From the NCBI RefSeq assembly GCF_000313935.1, contig NZ_AMSS01000027.1, forward strand, positions 50,251-114,250: DNA of 64,000 bases. The letters are read 5' to 3'. Under the pieces are notes generated by a model. It ran no database searches, was not told where the DNA came from, and was given only the letters and a program-made list of their open reading frames with translations. Shown here piece after piece: positions 35,897 through 44,604 of the stretch. Within the stretch, counting starts at the first letter, position 1. Each line of letters begins with the position of its first letter. Origin of the DNA: Acinetobacter sp. WC-141. Lineage in GTDB: Bacteria; Pseudomonadota; Gammaproteobacteria; Pseudomonadales; Moraxellaceae. Both the position numbers and the translations under genes were made by a program.

Positions 35897-35915
35897 CATT
35901 AACCTCAGGTTAATG
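35897..35915. promoter_or_regulatory. Candidate MdcR operator upstream of mdcA
   Basis: CATTAACCTCAGGTTAATG has perfect 8-bp arms and a 3-bp spacer, with a T-N11-A core. It lies about 85-100 bp before the mdcA start, a typical distance for a LysR activator site. Confidence 0.5.
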
Positions 35916-35978
35916 ATTGCCGCAGCTTCTCTCTTCTGGCTAAGCCAAAAAAGAGAAAAGCAGTTTGTTTAAATCTTT

Positions 35979-36572
35979 TTAACGCGGTTTACTCAATAAC
36001 CATTCCAGATTTTGGCGAACCGCAGGCCACTCATGTTTTAAAATGCTATAAACATGGGTGTCGCGTAAAATATCATCTTTCACAATTTGATGGCTTCTGA
36101 GCACACCATCCAGCTTTGCCCCTAAACGAGCAATTGCAGCTTGGCTTTGAACGTTTAAAGAAGATGTACGTAACTCAACTGCAATGCAGTCTAAAGTCTC
36201 AAATGCATGAGCCAACAATAATTTTTTACATTCAGTATTTACAGGCGTACGCTGTGCAGATTTTCTGTACCACGTCGAACCAATTTCTACACGGCGATGG
36301 GCTTCTTCAATATGCATTAAAGTTGTCATGCCCAACGCTCGCCCCGTTTTTCGGTCTTCAATATAAAATGGCAGCATAGAACCAGATTTTTGCAAATCAA
36401 GACGTCTTTCAATTTCAGCAGTCATCTGTTCAGGTCTTGGCACACGGGTATACCAAAGATTATAGAGTTCCCCATCGCAAACGGCCTCTGCCAGTGAGTC
36501 AGCTTGAGTTACATCTAGCGGTTTTAAAATAACGTGTTCACCCACTAACTCAACAGGTGTAGTCAAAGACAT
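35979..36572 (-). CDS. GNAT-family N-acetyltransferase (RimJ/RimL-like)
   Basis: A 197-residue acetyltransferase of the RimJ/RimL-like GNAT group. It has the acetyl-CoA binding region around IGSTWYRKSAQRTPVNTECK and the late segment LNVQSQAAIARLGAKLDGVL typical of these enzymes. GGAGATAAAG precedes the ATG. It is 42 bp downstream of a PaiB-like gene on the same strand. PaiA (an acetyltransferase) and PaiB pair in Bacillus, but this acetyltransferase belongs to a different subgroup. The substrate is unknown. Confidence 0.85.
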   Translation of the reverse strand: MSLTTPVELVGEHVILKPLDVTQADSLAEAVCDGELYNLWYTRVPRPEQMTAEIERRLDLQKSGSMLPFYIEDRKTGRALGMTTLMHIEEAHRRVEIGSTWYRKSAQRTPVNTECKKLLLAHAFETLDCIAVELRTSSLNVQSQAAIARLGAKLDGVLRSHQIVKDDILRDTHVYSILKHEWPAVRQNLEWLLSKPR

Positions 36573-36614
36573 CTTTATCTCCTTAATTGATATTAAAGTT
36601 TTATATTTTCAAAA

Positions 36615-37250
36615 TTATTTATTTAACTCAGCCACACTGTACATGGCATTCGCTATGGTTTGATGACCAGATTTCGATAGCCCATCTGCCGCGCCTAAAA
36701 TGTCTCGACGTTCTTTGTTTTGCCCAAGTTTTGATTTTCCTTGAAGCTGGGTAATTTCAATTTCGATACCGACAATGGCTTTTAACATCGGTTCAAGATA
36801 GTCCTTTGGTGCATCGGACATTTTCCATGGTTCAGGTTGAGATGCTTCATGGGTACGAGTTAAACGAGCCACAACACCACGGACGTAACGTTCATCATCT
36901 CGAATGGTCACTTTGCCATAAGCATGCACAACCCTATAGTTCCATGTCGGCACTTGTCTGTGCTGTTCATGTTTGGATGGGTACCAGTTTGGTGAAATAT
37001 AAGCATCGCCTGCTTGAAACACGACGAGTACCTCATCTCCATTTTTAATATCCTGCCAGACAGGATTAACTCTAGACACATGCGCACGTAGTACACCAAA
37101 TTCCCCTTCGTTTGCCTGTAATTCGAATGGAAGATGGTTTGCATCTAAGCCATTACTTCCATGCGTAAAAAGCACACCAAACGGATATTCGGTAATAAGA
37201 GAATGCAATACATCCAAACGGTTTTCTGCATAATCATCGGGGATATACAT
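36615..37250 (-). CDS. PaiB-family FMN-binding protein
   Basis: A 211-residue protein of the PaiB group (FMN-binding split-barrel, often called FMN-binding negative transcriptional regulator). It has the family start MYIPDDYAENR and the segment PNWYPSKHEQHRQVPTWNYRVVHAYG. Biochemical function is not settled; flavin or haem handling and gene repression have been suggested for relatives. It pairs with the acetyltransferase gene, and a MocR gene is divergent 115 bp away. Confidence 0.88.
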   Translation of the reverse strand: MYIPDDYAENRLDVLHSLITEYPFGVLFTHGSNGLDANHLPFELQANEGEFGVLRAHVSRVNPVWQDIKNGDEVLVVFQAGDAYISPNWYPSKHEQHRQVPTWNYRVVHAYGKVTIRDDERYVRGVVARLTRTHEASQPEPWKMSDAPKDYLEPMLKAIVGIEIEITQLQGKSKLGQNKERRDILGAADGLSKSGHQTIANAMYSVAELNK

Positions 37251-37304
37251 GGCTCAAAACCTCACTGTAAATATCAGGGTTATTTATATTTTGTGTTGTA
37301 AATT

Positions 37305-37363
37305 TTCTGGTTTCTGTGGTTTATTAAAAAGAACCACTTTGTATTTTTTTAAGTAGACCAGAA
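37305..37363. promoter_or_regulatory. Nested inverted repeats at the MocR/paiB-like divergent promoter
   Basis: Outer arms are TTCTGGT (37305-37311) and ACCAGAA (37357-37363). Inner arms are GTGGTT (37316-37321) and AACCAC (37332-37337). They end 3 bp before the MocR start at 37366, so a MocR protein bound here could repress itself and control the divergent pair. Confidence 0.45.
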
Positions 37364-37365
37364 TT

Positions 37366-38856
37366 ATGGCAAGAATGGCAAAAGTTGTTGAACTTCCGTC
37401 GATTGCAAAGATTAATAAAAGCCAAGGAAAGATAAGTGCTCAACTGACCCAAGCTTTGCGTGAAGCTGTACAAAGTGGTGATTTACAGCCTGGCGATCCG
37501 TTGCCTTCTTCACGAGAACTGGCTCAAACACTTGGGGTCGCTCGCGGAACGATTATCGAAGCTTACGATCAGCTTTTAGCCGAAGGTGTTTTTGACTCTC
37601 AACCACGAACGGGCACCTATGTGTCTCATGCTTTAGCTAAAAAAACTACACCACAACATTCTCAAAAAGAGACCACACCTAACTCAACCCCTTTGACGAA
37701 GTCGGCACTCTCCTATGCTCAAGTGCTTAAAGAGTTTAAACCGCTTCCTCATGCCCCTTTTGCAGTGTCTGTTCCCATTGCCCGCACCCAACCGAGCGAC
37801 ATCTGGCGTAAGTTTGGTAATAAATTTAGATCACGAGGTGCTGGTGCTCCTTCGGGTTATGGTGAACCTCAAGGCGTGCTATCACTAAGAATTGCTATAG
37901 CCGACTATGTACGTCGATCCCGCTCTGTCCACTGTGAACCTGACCAAATTGTGATTACTCCCGGTATTCAGCAATCACTTTATATTTGTAGCCAGATTTT
38001 ATTTGAAGCAAAAGATGAAGTTTGGATTGAAGATCCAGCTTATCGGGGTACAACAGCCATTTTTGAGCATGCTGTACAAAACATTCGGATGGTGCGTGTT
38101 CCTGTTGATGAAGAAGGTATTCAGGTTGAAACCGGAATTAAACTTTCTAAACATGCACGTGCTGCTTTTGTGACACCGTCTCACCAATATCCACTTGGCA
38201 TGCCGATGAGTCTAGCAAGACGTACGGCTTTATTGGCTTGGGCAAAACAGCAAAATGCATGGATCATTGAAGATGACTATGACAGTGAACTCCGTTATAA
38301 CGGTCAGCCCTTCCCATCTTTACAAGGTATGGCGCCCGACCAAGTCATTTATCTTGGGACTTTCAGTAAAGTCCTATTTCCATCACTTAGACTTGGCTAT
38401 GCAGTATTGCCTAAAGAATTGGTGGCACCTTTTTGTGGGCTTAGAGTATTAATTGATCGAAACCCACCTGCTGCCGACCAGCATGTTTTAGCTGCTTTTA
38501 TTCAAGAAGGTTATTTAGAGCGGCATATTCGACGAACTCGAAATGTCTATGCAGAAGTTCGAGAATACATTATTGGCTTGATTGAAAAATACATACCTCA
38601 AGAACTGGCTTGGTTACAGCCGGGCGATCAAGGCATGCATATGGTGTTATGGCTTGCTCATCATATTAATGACATTGACGTTGCAAGCTCAGCAGTCGAT
38701 GCAGGCATTGCCATTAAAGCAATTTCACCGACATTTTCAAAAGAGCAACAACGTTCGGGGTTAATTGTTGGCTTAGGCGATTTTGAACCTGAACTAATGA
38801 AACAAGCCATAAAAAAATTATCAAGAATTATTCAACAACATGACAAATCAAGTTAG
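37366..38856 (+). CDS. MocR/PdxR-type regulator with aminotransferase domain
   Basis: A 496-residue fusion regulator. The GntR-type helix-turn-helix is at about residues 20-85 (LPSSRELAQTLGVARGTIIEAYDQLLAEGVF), a linker rich in Thr, Lys and Gln follows, and then comes an aminotransferase-fold domain with the PLP lysine in LGTFSKVLFPSLRLGY. It is divergent from the PaiB-like/GNAT pair and likely regulates it. It shares only the architecture with the MocR gene at 26006. Confidence 0.87.
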   Translation: MARMAKVVELPSIAKINKSQGKISAQLTQALREAVQSGDLQPGDPLPSSRELAQTLGVARGTIIEAYDQLLAEGVFDSQPRTGTYVSHALAKKTTPQHSQKETTPNSTPLTKSALSYAQVLKEFKPLPHAPFAVSVPIARTQPSDIWRKFGNKFRSRGAGAPSGYGEPQGVLSLRIAIADYVRRSRSVHCEPDQIVITPGIQQSLYICSQILFEAKDEVWIEDPAYRGTTAIFEHAVQNIRMVRVPVDEEGIQVETGIKLSKHARAAFVTPSHQYPLGMPMSLARRTALLAWAKQQNAWIIEDDYDSELRYNGQPFPSLQGMAPDQVIYLGTFSKVLFPSLRLGYAVLPKELVAPFCGLRVLIDRNPPAADQHVLAAFIQEGYLERHIRRTRNVYAEVREYIIGLIEKYIPQELAWLQPGDQGMHMVLWLAHHINDIDVASSAVDAGIAIKAISPTFSKEQQRSGLIVGLGDFEPELMKQAIKKLSRIIQQHDKSS

Positions 38857-38863
38857 ATAAAAT

Positions 38864-39553
38864 CTACAACAGCAACCATAGATGAATCGCAAATGGTCCA
38901 ATCAGTACCATTAAAATACCAGCAATAACCATGGTTAAACTGGCAATTACCCCTTCTTCACTATTGCGCTGCTGTGCTCTAACTGTACCAAAACCGTGGG
39001 CTGCATTACCAAAGGCCGCCCCATTTGCTACGTTAGAACGGATTTTAGTAATCGCTAAAATCGCATCGCCGCAAATCATACCGACCAAACCAGTAATAAC
39101 GGTAAATAGTGAAACCAATGCTGCCGAACCATGAATATCTTCGGCTAAAATCATGGCAAAAGGTGTTGAAATAGAACGTGCCATTAAACTGTTGGTCACT
39201 TCTGGGCTAAAGTGGAACCACTGAGCCATCTCATAGGCTGACATCACACCTACACTCATCCCCACAATAATCGCAATTGAAAGGACTCCAAGGTTTTTAC
39301 GAATCGTTTCCCGATAACGATAAATCGGTACAGCAAACGCAACCGTTGCAGGCCCTAATAAATTAACAATCCACTGCGTATCTTCTGAATAAGTTTGGTA
39401 TGAAATTCCAAAAATCGTCATCAAAATGATGGTGAGTACAGGCACACTAATCGCGGGTGACAACCAAAGTTTTGGATTTTTCTGATAGATCCGCTTTGCC
39501 ACAATATAGGCTGCCAAAGTCCAGATCAGACAAAGAATTGACCAGATATTCAT
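38864..39553 (-). CDS. LrgB/CidB-family membrane protein
   Basis: A 229-residue membrane protein of the LrgB family. Motifs include KSRS-type loop LMARSISTPFAMILAEDIHGSAALVS and NAAHGFGTVRAQQRNSEEGV. With LrgA-like partners these proteins affect holin-like membrane permeability, murein hydrolase activity or small organic acid transport. It is 12 bp after the LrgA-like gene. Confidence 0.9.
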   Translation of the reverse strand: MNIWSILCLIWTLAAYIVAKRIYQKNPKLWLSPAISVPVLTIILMTIFGISYQTYSEDTQWIVNLLGPATVAFAVPIYRYRETIRKNLGVLSIAIIVGMSVGVMSAYEMAQWFHFSPEVTNSLMARSISTPFAMILAEDIHGSAALVSLFTVITGLVGMICGDAILAITKIRSNVANGAAFGNAAHGFGTVRAQQRNSEEGVIASLTMVIAGILMVLIGPFAIHLWLLL

Positions 39554-39565
39554 GTCGTTTGCTCT

Positions 39566-39997
39566 TTAGATATGCTTATGTTGAAGACGTTTTCGAACCT
39601 GTAAATAAGCTTTCAAACGATTGTAATAGTGAATCGTCAGGCACGTACTGAGCATGACCGAAATGGTCCCAACTGCAATGCTCAAGACAATTTGCCAGCC
39701 TTCGGTCATAAATAAAGTTTTATATTGAACGACGGCGACCACCACGGGCACAAAAAACAGTAATAGCTCACCTAAAACAACTGTTGCTCCCATTGCTACC
39801 TGATCCATTTTGATAATTTTAAAGAACAGGCATAGAAGTAATAAAAACATACCTAAAATACCTGCGGACACAGGTACACCTAGTTTTTGATGTAAGAGAT
39901 ATCCGACCCACCAAAAACCAGCCAAAATCAAAATTTGTTTAACTAATGCTAAAAATGAAGGTTGTGTGGGTGATCCAGAAGCAGATTCAGTACTCAT
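39566..39997 (-). CDS. LrgA/CidA-family holin-like protein
   Basis: A 143-residue small membrane protein with four hydrophobic segments and the family core HQKLGVPVSAGILGMFLLLLCLFFKIIK. It is the probable partner of the LrgB-like protein downstream. A LysR regulator is divergent, matching the cidABR arrangement known from other bacteria. Confidence 0.88.
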   Translation of the reverse strand: MSTESASGSPTQPSFLALVKQILILAGFWWVGYLLHQKLGVPVSAGILGMFLLLLCLFFKIIKMDQVAMGATVVLGELLLFFVPVVVAVVQYKTLFMTEGWQIVLSIAVGTISVMLSTCLTIHYYNRLKAYLQVRKRLQHKHI

Positions 39998-40074
39998 TTT
40001 GCGAAATTAAATGGTTAACTACACCATTATGCTATCTTGGTTAAAGCTGCTAAATATGAATTATTCATGTTAAT

Positions 40075-40095
40075 ATTATTCCAAAATGGAATAAT
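40075..40095. promoter_or_regulatory. Candidate CidR-type operator
   Basis: ATTATTCC-N5-GGAATAAT is a perfect inverted repeat containing a T-N11-A core. It lies 12 bp before the LysR gene and within the 110-bp shared region with the LrgA-like gene. Confidence 0.5.
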
Positions 40096-40107
40096 CTATT
40101 CTTTATT

Positions 40108-41013
40108 ATGCTTTCTCTAAAATCACTACAGTGCTTCGTTACATTGGTAAAAACTAAAAGTTTTACCCGTACTGCTGAAGAGTTGTATCTGACTCAACCC
40201 ACTATTAGTAAAATATTACAGCAGCTTGAAGAGCAACTTCAGGTACAACTTTTGGTTAAACCTGATCATGGACGAAAAAGACAAATTGAACTAACTGAAA
40301 TTGGAGAGCGCATTTATCAACATGCAATTGAGCTTCTTCAGGCAGAACAGAACATCTTTCTTGAAATTGAAAACTATCAACAATTAAAAACAGGGACTTT
40401 AAAACTTGGCGTTCCGCCTTTAGGTTCGCAGCTTCTAACGACTGCCCTTTTTGATTATCACCAACAGTGGCCTGATATTGAATTGGCTTTCATGGAAGTG
40501 GGTTCACGTGGTATTGAACAAGCGTTGCTGAATAACGAGCTAGATGTGGGCGTTTTATTGCAGCCTTTTAATGAGCAAATTTTCAATAGCATTGAGCTAT
40601 GTAATTACCCATTAATGGTTCTTTTACGTCGTGATGCGACTTGGGCAAGCCGTAAAAAATTAAACCTAGAAGAACTACAACATCAATCGTTTTTGATGTT
40701 TCCTGAAAACTTCTCTTTAAATAGTATTATTCTTGATGCCTGTAAGCAGCATGGTTTTTACCCAACCATTGCTTGCCGGACCAGCCAATGGCACCTTTTG
40801 GCAGACATGGTGCTACAACGTATGGGAATTGCCCTCTTGCCACAATACTATACTGACATGCTTGACCCGACTTTATTTGCCGCAGTGCCGCTTGAAAAGC
40901 CAAATATTCAGTGGCACTTAGTCATGGCTTGGAAAAAGAACCTTCCTGTTTCACCCGCAGTACAAGCTTGGCTCAGCATTGTCCGTCAACATTTTCTGCA
41001 CATTAAACCGTGA
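40108..41013 (+). CDS. LysR-type regulator of the lrgAB/cidAB-like genes
   Basis: A 301-residue LysR protein. The helix-turn-helix is LVKTKSFTRTAEELYLTQPTISKILQQLE, followed by an effector domain. It is divergent from the LrgA-LrgB-like pair and is therefore the likely CidR equivalent; CidR proteins respond to acetate or pyruvate metabolism in Gram-positive bacteria. The effector here is unknown. Confidence 0.88.
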   Translation: MLSLKSLQCFVTLVKTKSFTRTAEELYLTQPTISKILQQLEEQLQVQLLVKPDHGRKRQIELTEIGERIYQHAIELLQAEQNIFLEIENYQQLKTGTLKLGVPPLGSQLLTTALFDYHQQWPDIELAFMEVGSRGIEQALLNNELDVGVLLQPFNEQIFNSIELCNYPLMVLLRRDATWASRKKLNLEELQHQSFLMFPENFSLNSIILDACKQHGFYPTIACRTSQWHLLADMVLQRMGIALLPQYYTDMLDPTLFAAVPLEKPNIQWHLVMAWKKNLPVSPAVQAWLSIVRQHFLHIKP

Positions 41014-41114
41014 TTTCAAGCACTGAAATAGTATGATTCAAAACCGATAAAGCTTTTCCACAAAAAAGTTACCCAATCTTGGATCAGCTCACTTAGACTA
41101 GACCCATCTGTTTT

Positions 41115-41759
41115 ATGACATGGACAATAACAATGAATAATGAACATTTTAAGCTGTACACAGATTCACAATTTCTAAGCCCCTATGCGTTTACAGTTTT
41201 TGTAGGGTTACATGAAAAACAAATCCCATTTGAAATAGCAACCATCAACTTAGGTCAGCAAGGCCAATTTGAAAAATCTTACGTAGAAAAGTCATTAACA
41301 GCCAAAGTGCCTGTACTTGAACATAACGATTTTGCCCTATCAGAATCGTCTGCTATTTTGGAGTATCTTGAAGACCTCTATCCAGACACATCTATTTATC
41401 CAAAAGATATTCAGGCACGTGCAAGAGCTAGACAAATTCAGGCATGGCTCAGATCAGATTTAGTGGCTTTAAGAACTGAACGTCCAACCGATGTTATTTT
41501 TATTCAGCCCAAGTCCACTCCACTTTCAGAAGAAGGTCAAAAAGCAGCCGAGAAACTTTTCTTTGTTGCAGAAAAACTTCTAGCGCCTCATGCCGAATTT
41601 CTTTTTGGTTCATGGAGCATTGTAGATGCTGAACTCGCGCTGATGTTACAACGCCTTATTCAAAATGGTGATGCTGTGCCAGAGCGCCTAAAAAATTATG
41701 CATTACAACAGTGGCAACGCCCAACAGTACAAAAATGGCTTGCCTTAAGACATAACTAA
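41115..41759 (+). CDS. yfcF: Glutathione S-transferase, YfcF-like
   Basis: A 214-residue GST. The sequence follows E. coli YfcF closely in pattern: LYTDSQFLSPYAFTVFVGL at the start, LSESSAILEYLEDLYP in the thioredoxin-fold domain, and ARARQIQAWLRSDL..ERPTDVIF in the helical domain. YfcF has glutathione transferase and peroxidase activity. An ATG at 41133 is an equally good start because neither has a strong ribosome site. It is 34 bp upstream of a second GST gene. Confidence 0.88.
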   Translation: MTWTITMNNEHFKLYTDSQFLSPYAFTVFVGLHEKQIPFEIATINLGQQGQFEKSYVEKSLTAKVPVLEHNDFALSESSAILEYLEDLYPDTSIYPKDIQARARARQIQAWLRSDLVALRTERPTDVIFIQPKSTPLSEEGQKAAEKLFFVAEKLLAPHAEFLFGSWSIVDAELALMLQRLIQNGDAVPERLKNYALQQWQRPTVQKWLALRHN

Positions 41760-41793
41760 GCCCTTATATTTCAACCAAACATGAGATAAAAAA

Positions 41794-42642
41794 ATGAGTG
41801 ATTCAAATTATATTCCTCCAAAAGTTTGGCAATGGACTGGAGAAAAAACCGATTTAAACCAACCTACTTCAGGTGCGCGTTACGAACATACGCTTCCTGT
41901 CGGGAAACACCCGCTCCAGCTCTATTCTTTAGCAACTCCTAATGGACAGAAAGTCACCATTATGCTGGAAGAGCTTTTAGCATTGGGACATCAAGATGCT
42001 GAATATGATGCTTGGCTGATTAAAATTGGTGAAGGTCAGCAATTTGGCAGTGGTTTTGTAGAAGCTAATCCAAACTCAAAAATTCCAGCATTGGTTGACC
42101 ACAGCCAAAACCCGCCGTTAAGAGTATTTGAATCTGGCTCAATTTTGCTTTACTTGGCTGAAAAGTTTAAAGCATTCATTCCGACTGATATTGCTGCACG
42201 TACTGAATGTCTTAATTGGTTATTCTGGCAAATGGGCAGCGCGCCTTACTTAGGTGGCGGCTTTGGGCATTTTTATGCCTACGCACCGGTTAAAATTGAA
42301 TATGCAATTAATCGCTTTGCCATGGAAACAAAACGATTACTTGATGTGTTAGATCAGCATCTAGCAAAGCATGAATATTTGGCAGGTTCTGAATATAGCA
42401 TCGCTGATATTGCTGCATTCCCTTGGTATGGTGGTCTGGTTAAAAACTGGGTCTATAACGGCGCGGAGTTTTTAGGTGTCGACCAATATAAAAATGTTCA
42501 GCGCTGGGCAGATGCGATTTTAGCGCGCCCTGCGGTTCAACGTGGTCGTATGGTCAACCGTACTTTTGGCGATTTAGAAACGCAGTTACATGAGCGCCAT
42601 GATGCCAACGACTTTGAGACCAAAACGCAAGATAAAGTTTGA
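41794..42642 (+). CDS. yghU: Glutathione-dependent disulfide-bond oxidoreductase, YghU-like
   Basis: A 282-residue nu-class GST similar to E. coli YghU (288 residues). It has the conserved start YIPPKVWQW and the QLYSLATPNGQKVTIMLEELL segment, whose TPNGQK replaces the usual catalytic Ser/Tyr/Cys. YghU binds two glutathiones and reduces disulfides. It is co-directional with the YfcF-like gene, with 34 bp between them, and is closed by a terminator. Confidence 0.92.
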   Translation: MSDSNYIPPKVWQWTGEKTDLNQPTSGARYEHTLPVGKHPLQLYSLATPNGQKVTIMLEELLALGHQDAEYDAWLIKIGEGQQFGSGFVEANPNSKIPALVDHSQNPPLRVFESGSILLYLAEKFKAFIPTDIAARTECLNWLFWQMGSAPYLGGGFGHFYAYAPVKIEYAINRFAMETKRLLDVLDQHLAKHEYLAGSEYSIADIAAFPWYGGLVKNWVYNGAEFLGVDQYKNVQRWADAILARPAVQRGRMVNRTFGDLETQLHERHDANDFETKTQDKV

Positions 42643-42661
42643 TTGTCCTTTAAAATATTTT

Positions 42662-42685
42662 GCCCGCCCTCTTAGCGGGCTTTTT
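42662..42685 (+). terminator. Terminator of the GST pair
   Basis: A 6-bp GC stem (GCCCGC at 42662-42667, GCGGGC at 42675-42680) with a 7-nt loop is followed directly by TTTTTATT. Confidence 0.85.
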
Positions 42686-42891
42686 ATTAAAATAATGAAT
42701 TTAAAATTTATAATAACTATAGATTAAAACAATATAATAATATTCAACCATTTTAAAAATTCATTCCCAAAATCATTTAAATCCATTTTATTAAAAATAG
42801 ATATATAAATAGATATTCATTATTTCTGCTTATATTTAAAACCGCGTAAATTGAACCTTAACAATCTGAATCAAAGATAAGGATATATTCA

Positions 42892-43401
42892 ATGAACGCT
42901 AAATTAAATACTGAAACTCCGCAAAGTTTTATCTCAAATGGTTCAAATACATCCTTTTCAGCCGAAGATATTCTTGCTAAAGCACAGCAATACGCACAAG
43001 AACACGAACTAAATTTTAGTGGCAGTTTATCACCTGTTGACGCATGGCAACTCGTACAACAAGGAGAAGCTGTTTTAGTTGACGTACGCACCAATGAAGA
43101 ACGTAAATTTGTAGGTTATGTTCCTGAAAGTATTCATGTGGCTTGGGCAACAGGCACGTCATTTAACCGTAATCCACGCTTTTTAAAAGAACTTGAATCA
43201 AAAGTTGGTAAAGATAAAACCATTCTTTTGTTATGCCGTAGTGGCAACCGTTCAGCACAAGCAGCCGAAGCCGCATTTAATGCTGGTTTTGAGCACATTT
43301 ATAACGTTCTTGAAGGCTTTGAAGGCGACTTAGATGATCAGCAGCAGCGTAATCAAAAAAACGGCTGGCGGATTCATCATCTCCCTTGGCAACAAGACTA
43401 A
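42892..43401 (+). CDS. Rhodanese-like sulfurtransferase of the encapsulin operon
   Basis: A 169-residue protein with one rhodanese domain from about residue 46 to 160. The active-site loop is LLCRSGNRSAQ with Cys115, and the conserved Asp of VLVDVRTNEE is present. It should carry sulfane sulfur as a persulfide. It is the first gene before serine acetyltransferase, encapsulin shell and cysteine desulfurase, so it may hand sulfur to or from the compartment or make it available for other uses. That transfer is inferred. Confidence 0.9.
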   Translation: MNAKLNTETPQSFISNGSNTSFSAEDILAKAQQYAQEHELNFSGSLSPVDAWQLVQQGEAVLVDVRTNEERKFVGYVPESIHVAWATGTSFNRNPRFLKELESKVGKDKTILLLCRSGNRSAQAAEAAFNAGFEHIYNVLEGFEGDLDDQQQRNQKNGWRIHHLPWQQD

Positions 43402-43437
43402 AACTTCAATAAATTTTCAGTGAATCAAGGAAAGCTT

Positions 43438-44361
43438 GTGACTCAATGGAACATTAATGCTGTTGTACAGGGCTTACAACAAGCAAGGCATGACTGGCGT
43501 CAGCAACAGCATAGAATCAAAGAATTTGGGGGCCGCGAACTTCCATCTAAAGAGGCACTAAAAGCCATCTTAGATGACCTTTGTGGCATTTTATTTCCAA
43601 TGCGTTTAGGCCCTGCTGACTTACGCCAAGAAACTGAAGATTCTTATATTGCCTATACTTTAAATCGGGTTCTCACTGCATTACATACTCAAGTACAACT
43701 GGCTTTAAATTATGAGGCAAAACGACATTTAGGTCATTCGAACACAGTGCAATCACCACAGGAACTTGCTCAAACTATTGTGCAGGATTTTGCCAACACA
43801 TTGCCCTCTATACGACGTCTTTTAGACGGCGATGTGCGTGCAGCCTATGAAGGTGATCCAGCAGCACATAGTGTCGATGAAGTATTACTCTGCTATCCGG
43901 GCATATTTGCGATTATTCATCACCGAATTGCGCATCAACTCTATGCTCAAGTGCCTTTATTGTCGCGCATTATTTCTGAGTTAGCGCATTCTGCAACGGG
44001 TATTGATATTCATCCGGGTGCGCAAATTGGCAAAGGATTTTTTATTGATCATGGGACTGGTGTGGTGATTGGTGAAACTAGCGTTATTGGGGAACGTGTT
44101 CGTATTTATCAGGCCGTGACCCTTGGAGCAAAACGCTTTGAAACCAATGATGATGGTGCTTTGAAAAAAGACTATATACGCCATCCGATTGTTGAAGATG
44201 ACGTCGTGATCTACGCAGGCGCCACTATTTTAGGCCGTATTACCATTGGCCGAGGTTCCATTATTGGGGGTAATGTCTGGCTTACACATAGTGTTGCCGC
44301 GGGGAGCCAGATTTTACAGTCGCCAAATGAGTCCTATCAAAAAAATCATATTCCCGGTTAA
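43438..44361 (+). CDS. Serine O-acetyltransferase (EpsC/SrpH-like)
   Basis: A 307-residue enzyme that makes O-acetylserine, the precursor of cysteine. The helical N-terminal domain covers about residues 1-185, and the left-handed beta-helix follows (DIHPGAQIGKGFFIDHGTG, then GETSVIGERVRIYQAVTLGA). The GTG at 43438 has AAGGA six nt upstream and is preferred over a GTG six codons earlier. It lies 36 bp after the rhodanese gene. SrpH-type acetyltransferases accompany family 2A encapsulins; the cysteine made could feed the encapsulated desulfurase. Confidence 0.92.
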   Translation: MTQWNINAVVQGLQQARHDWRQQQHRIKEFGGRELPSKEALKAILDDLCGILFPMRLGPADLRQETEDSYIAYTLNRVLTALHTQVQLALNYEAKRHLGHSNTVQSPQELAQTIVQDFANTLPSIRRLLDGDVRAAYEGDPAAHSVDEVLLCYPGIFAIIHHRIAHQLYAQVPLLSRIISELAHSATGIDIHPGAQIGKGFFIDHGTGVVIGETSVIGERVRIYQAVTLGAKRFETNDDGALKKDYIRHPIVEDDVVIYAGATILGRITIGRGSIIGGNVWLTHSVAAGSQILQSPNESYQKNHIPG

Positions 44362-44604
44362 GAACTATATATATTAAATAAATTAATAAGGAGATAAATA
44401 AATACTAAGAACTTAGCAAATTAATTAAATACTTATTTCTAATTTAAATATATTTTTATTTTAAAAATAGATTTCTTAATTAATAAGATTCTTATTTTAA
44501 AAATTTATAACGCTCTTTTATTTTAAAACCAGAACTAATTCTAGCTTACATAAATCCTAGAATTTTTATTTTCAAAAAGCCAATGTAATAAGGAAAAATG
44601 ATTC

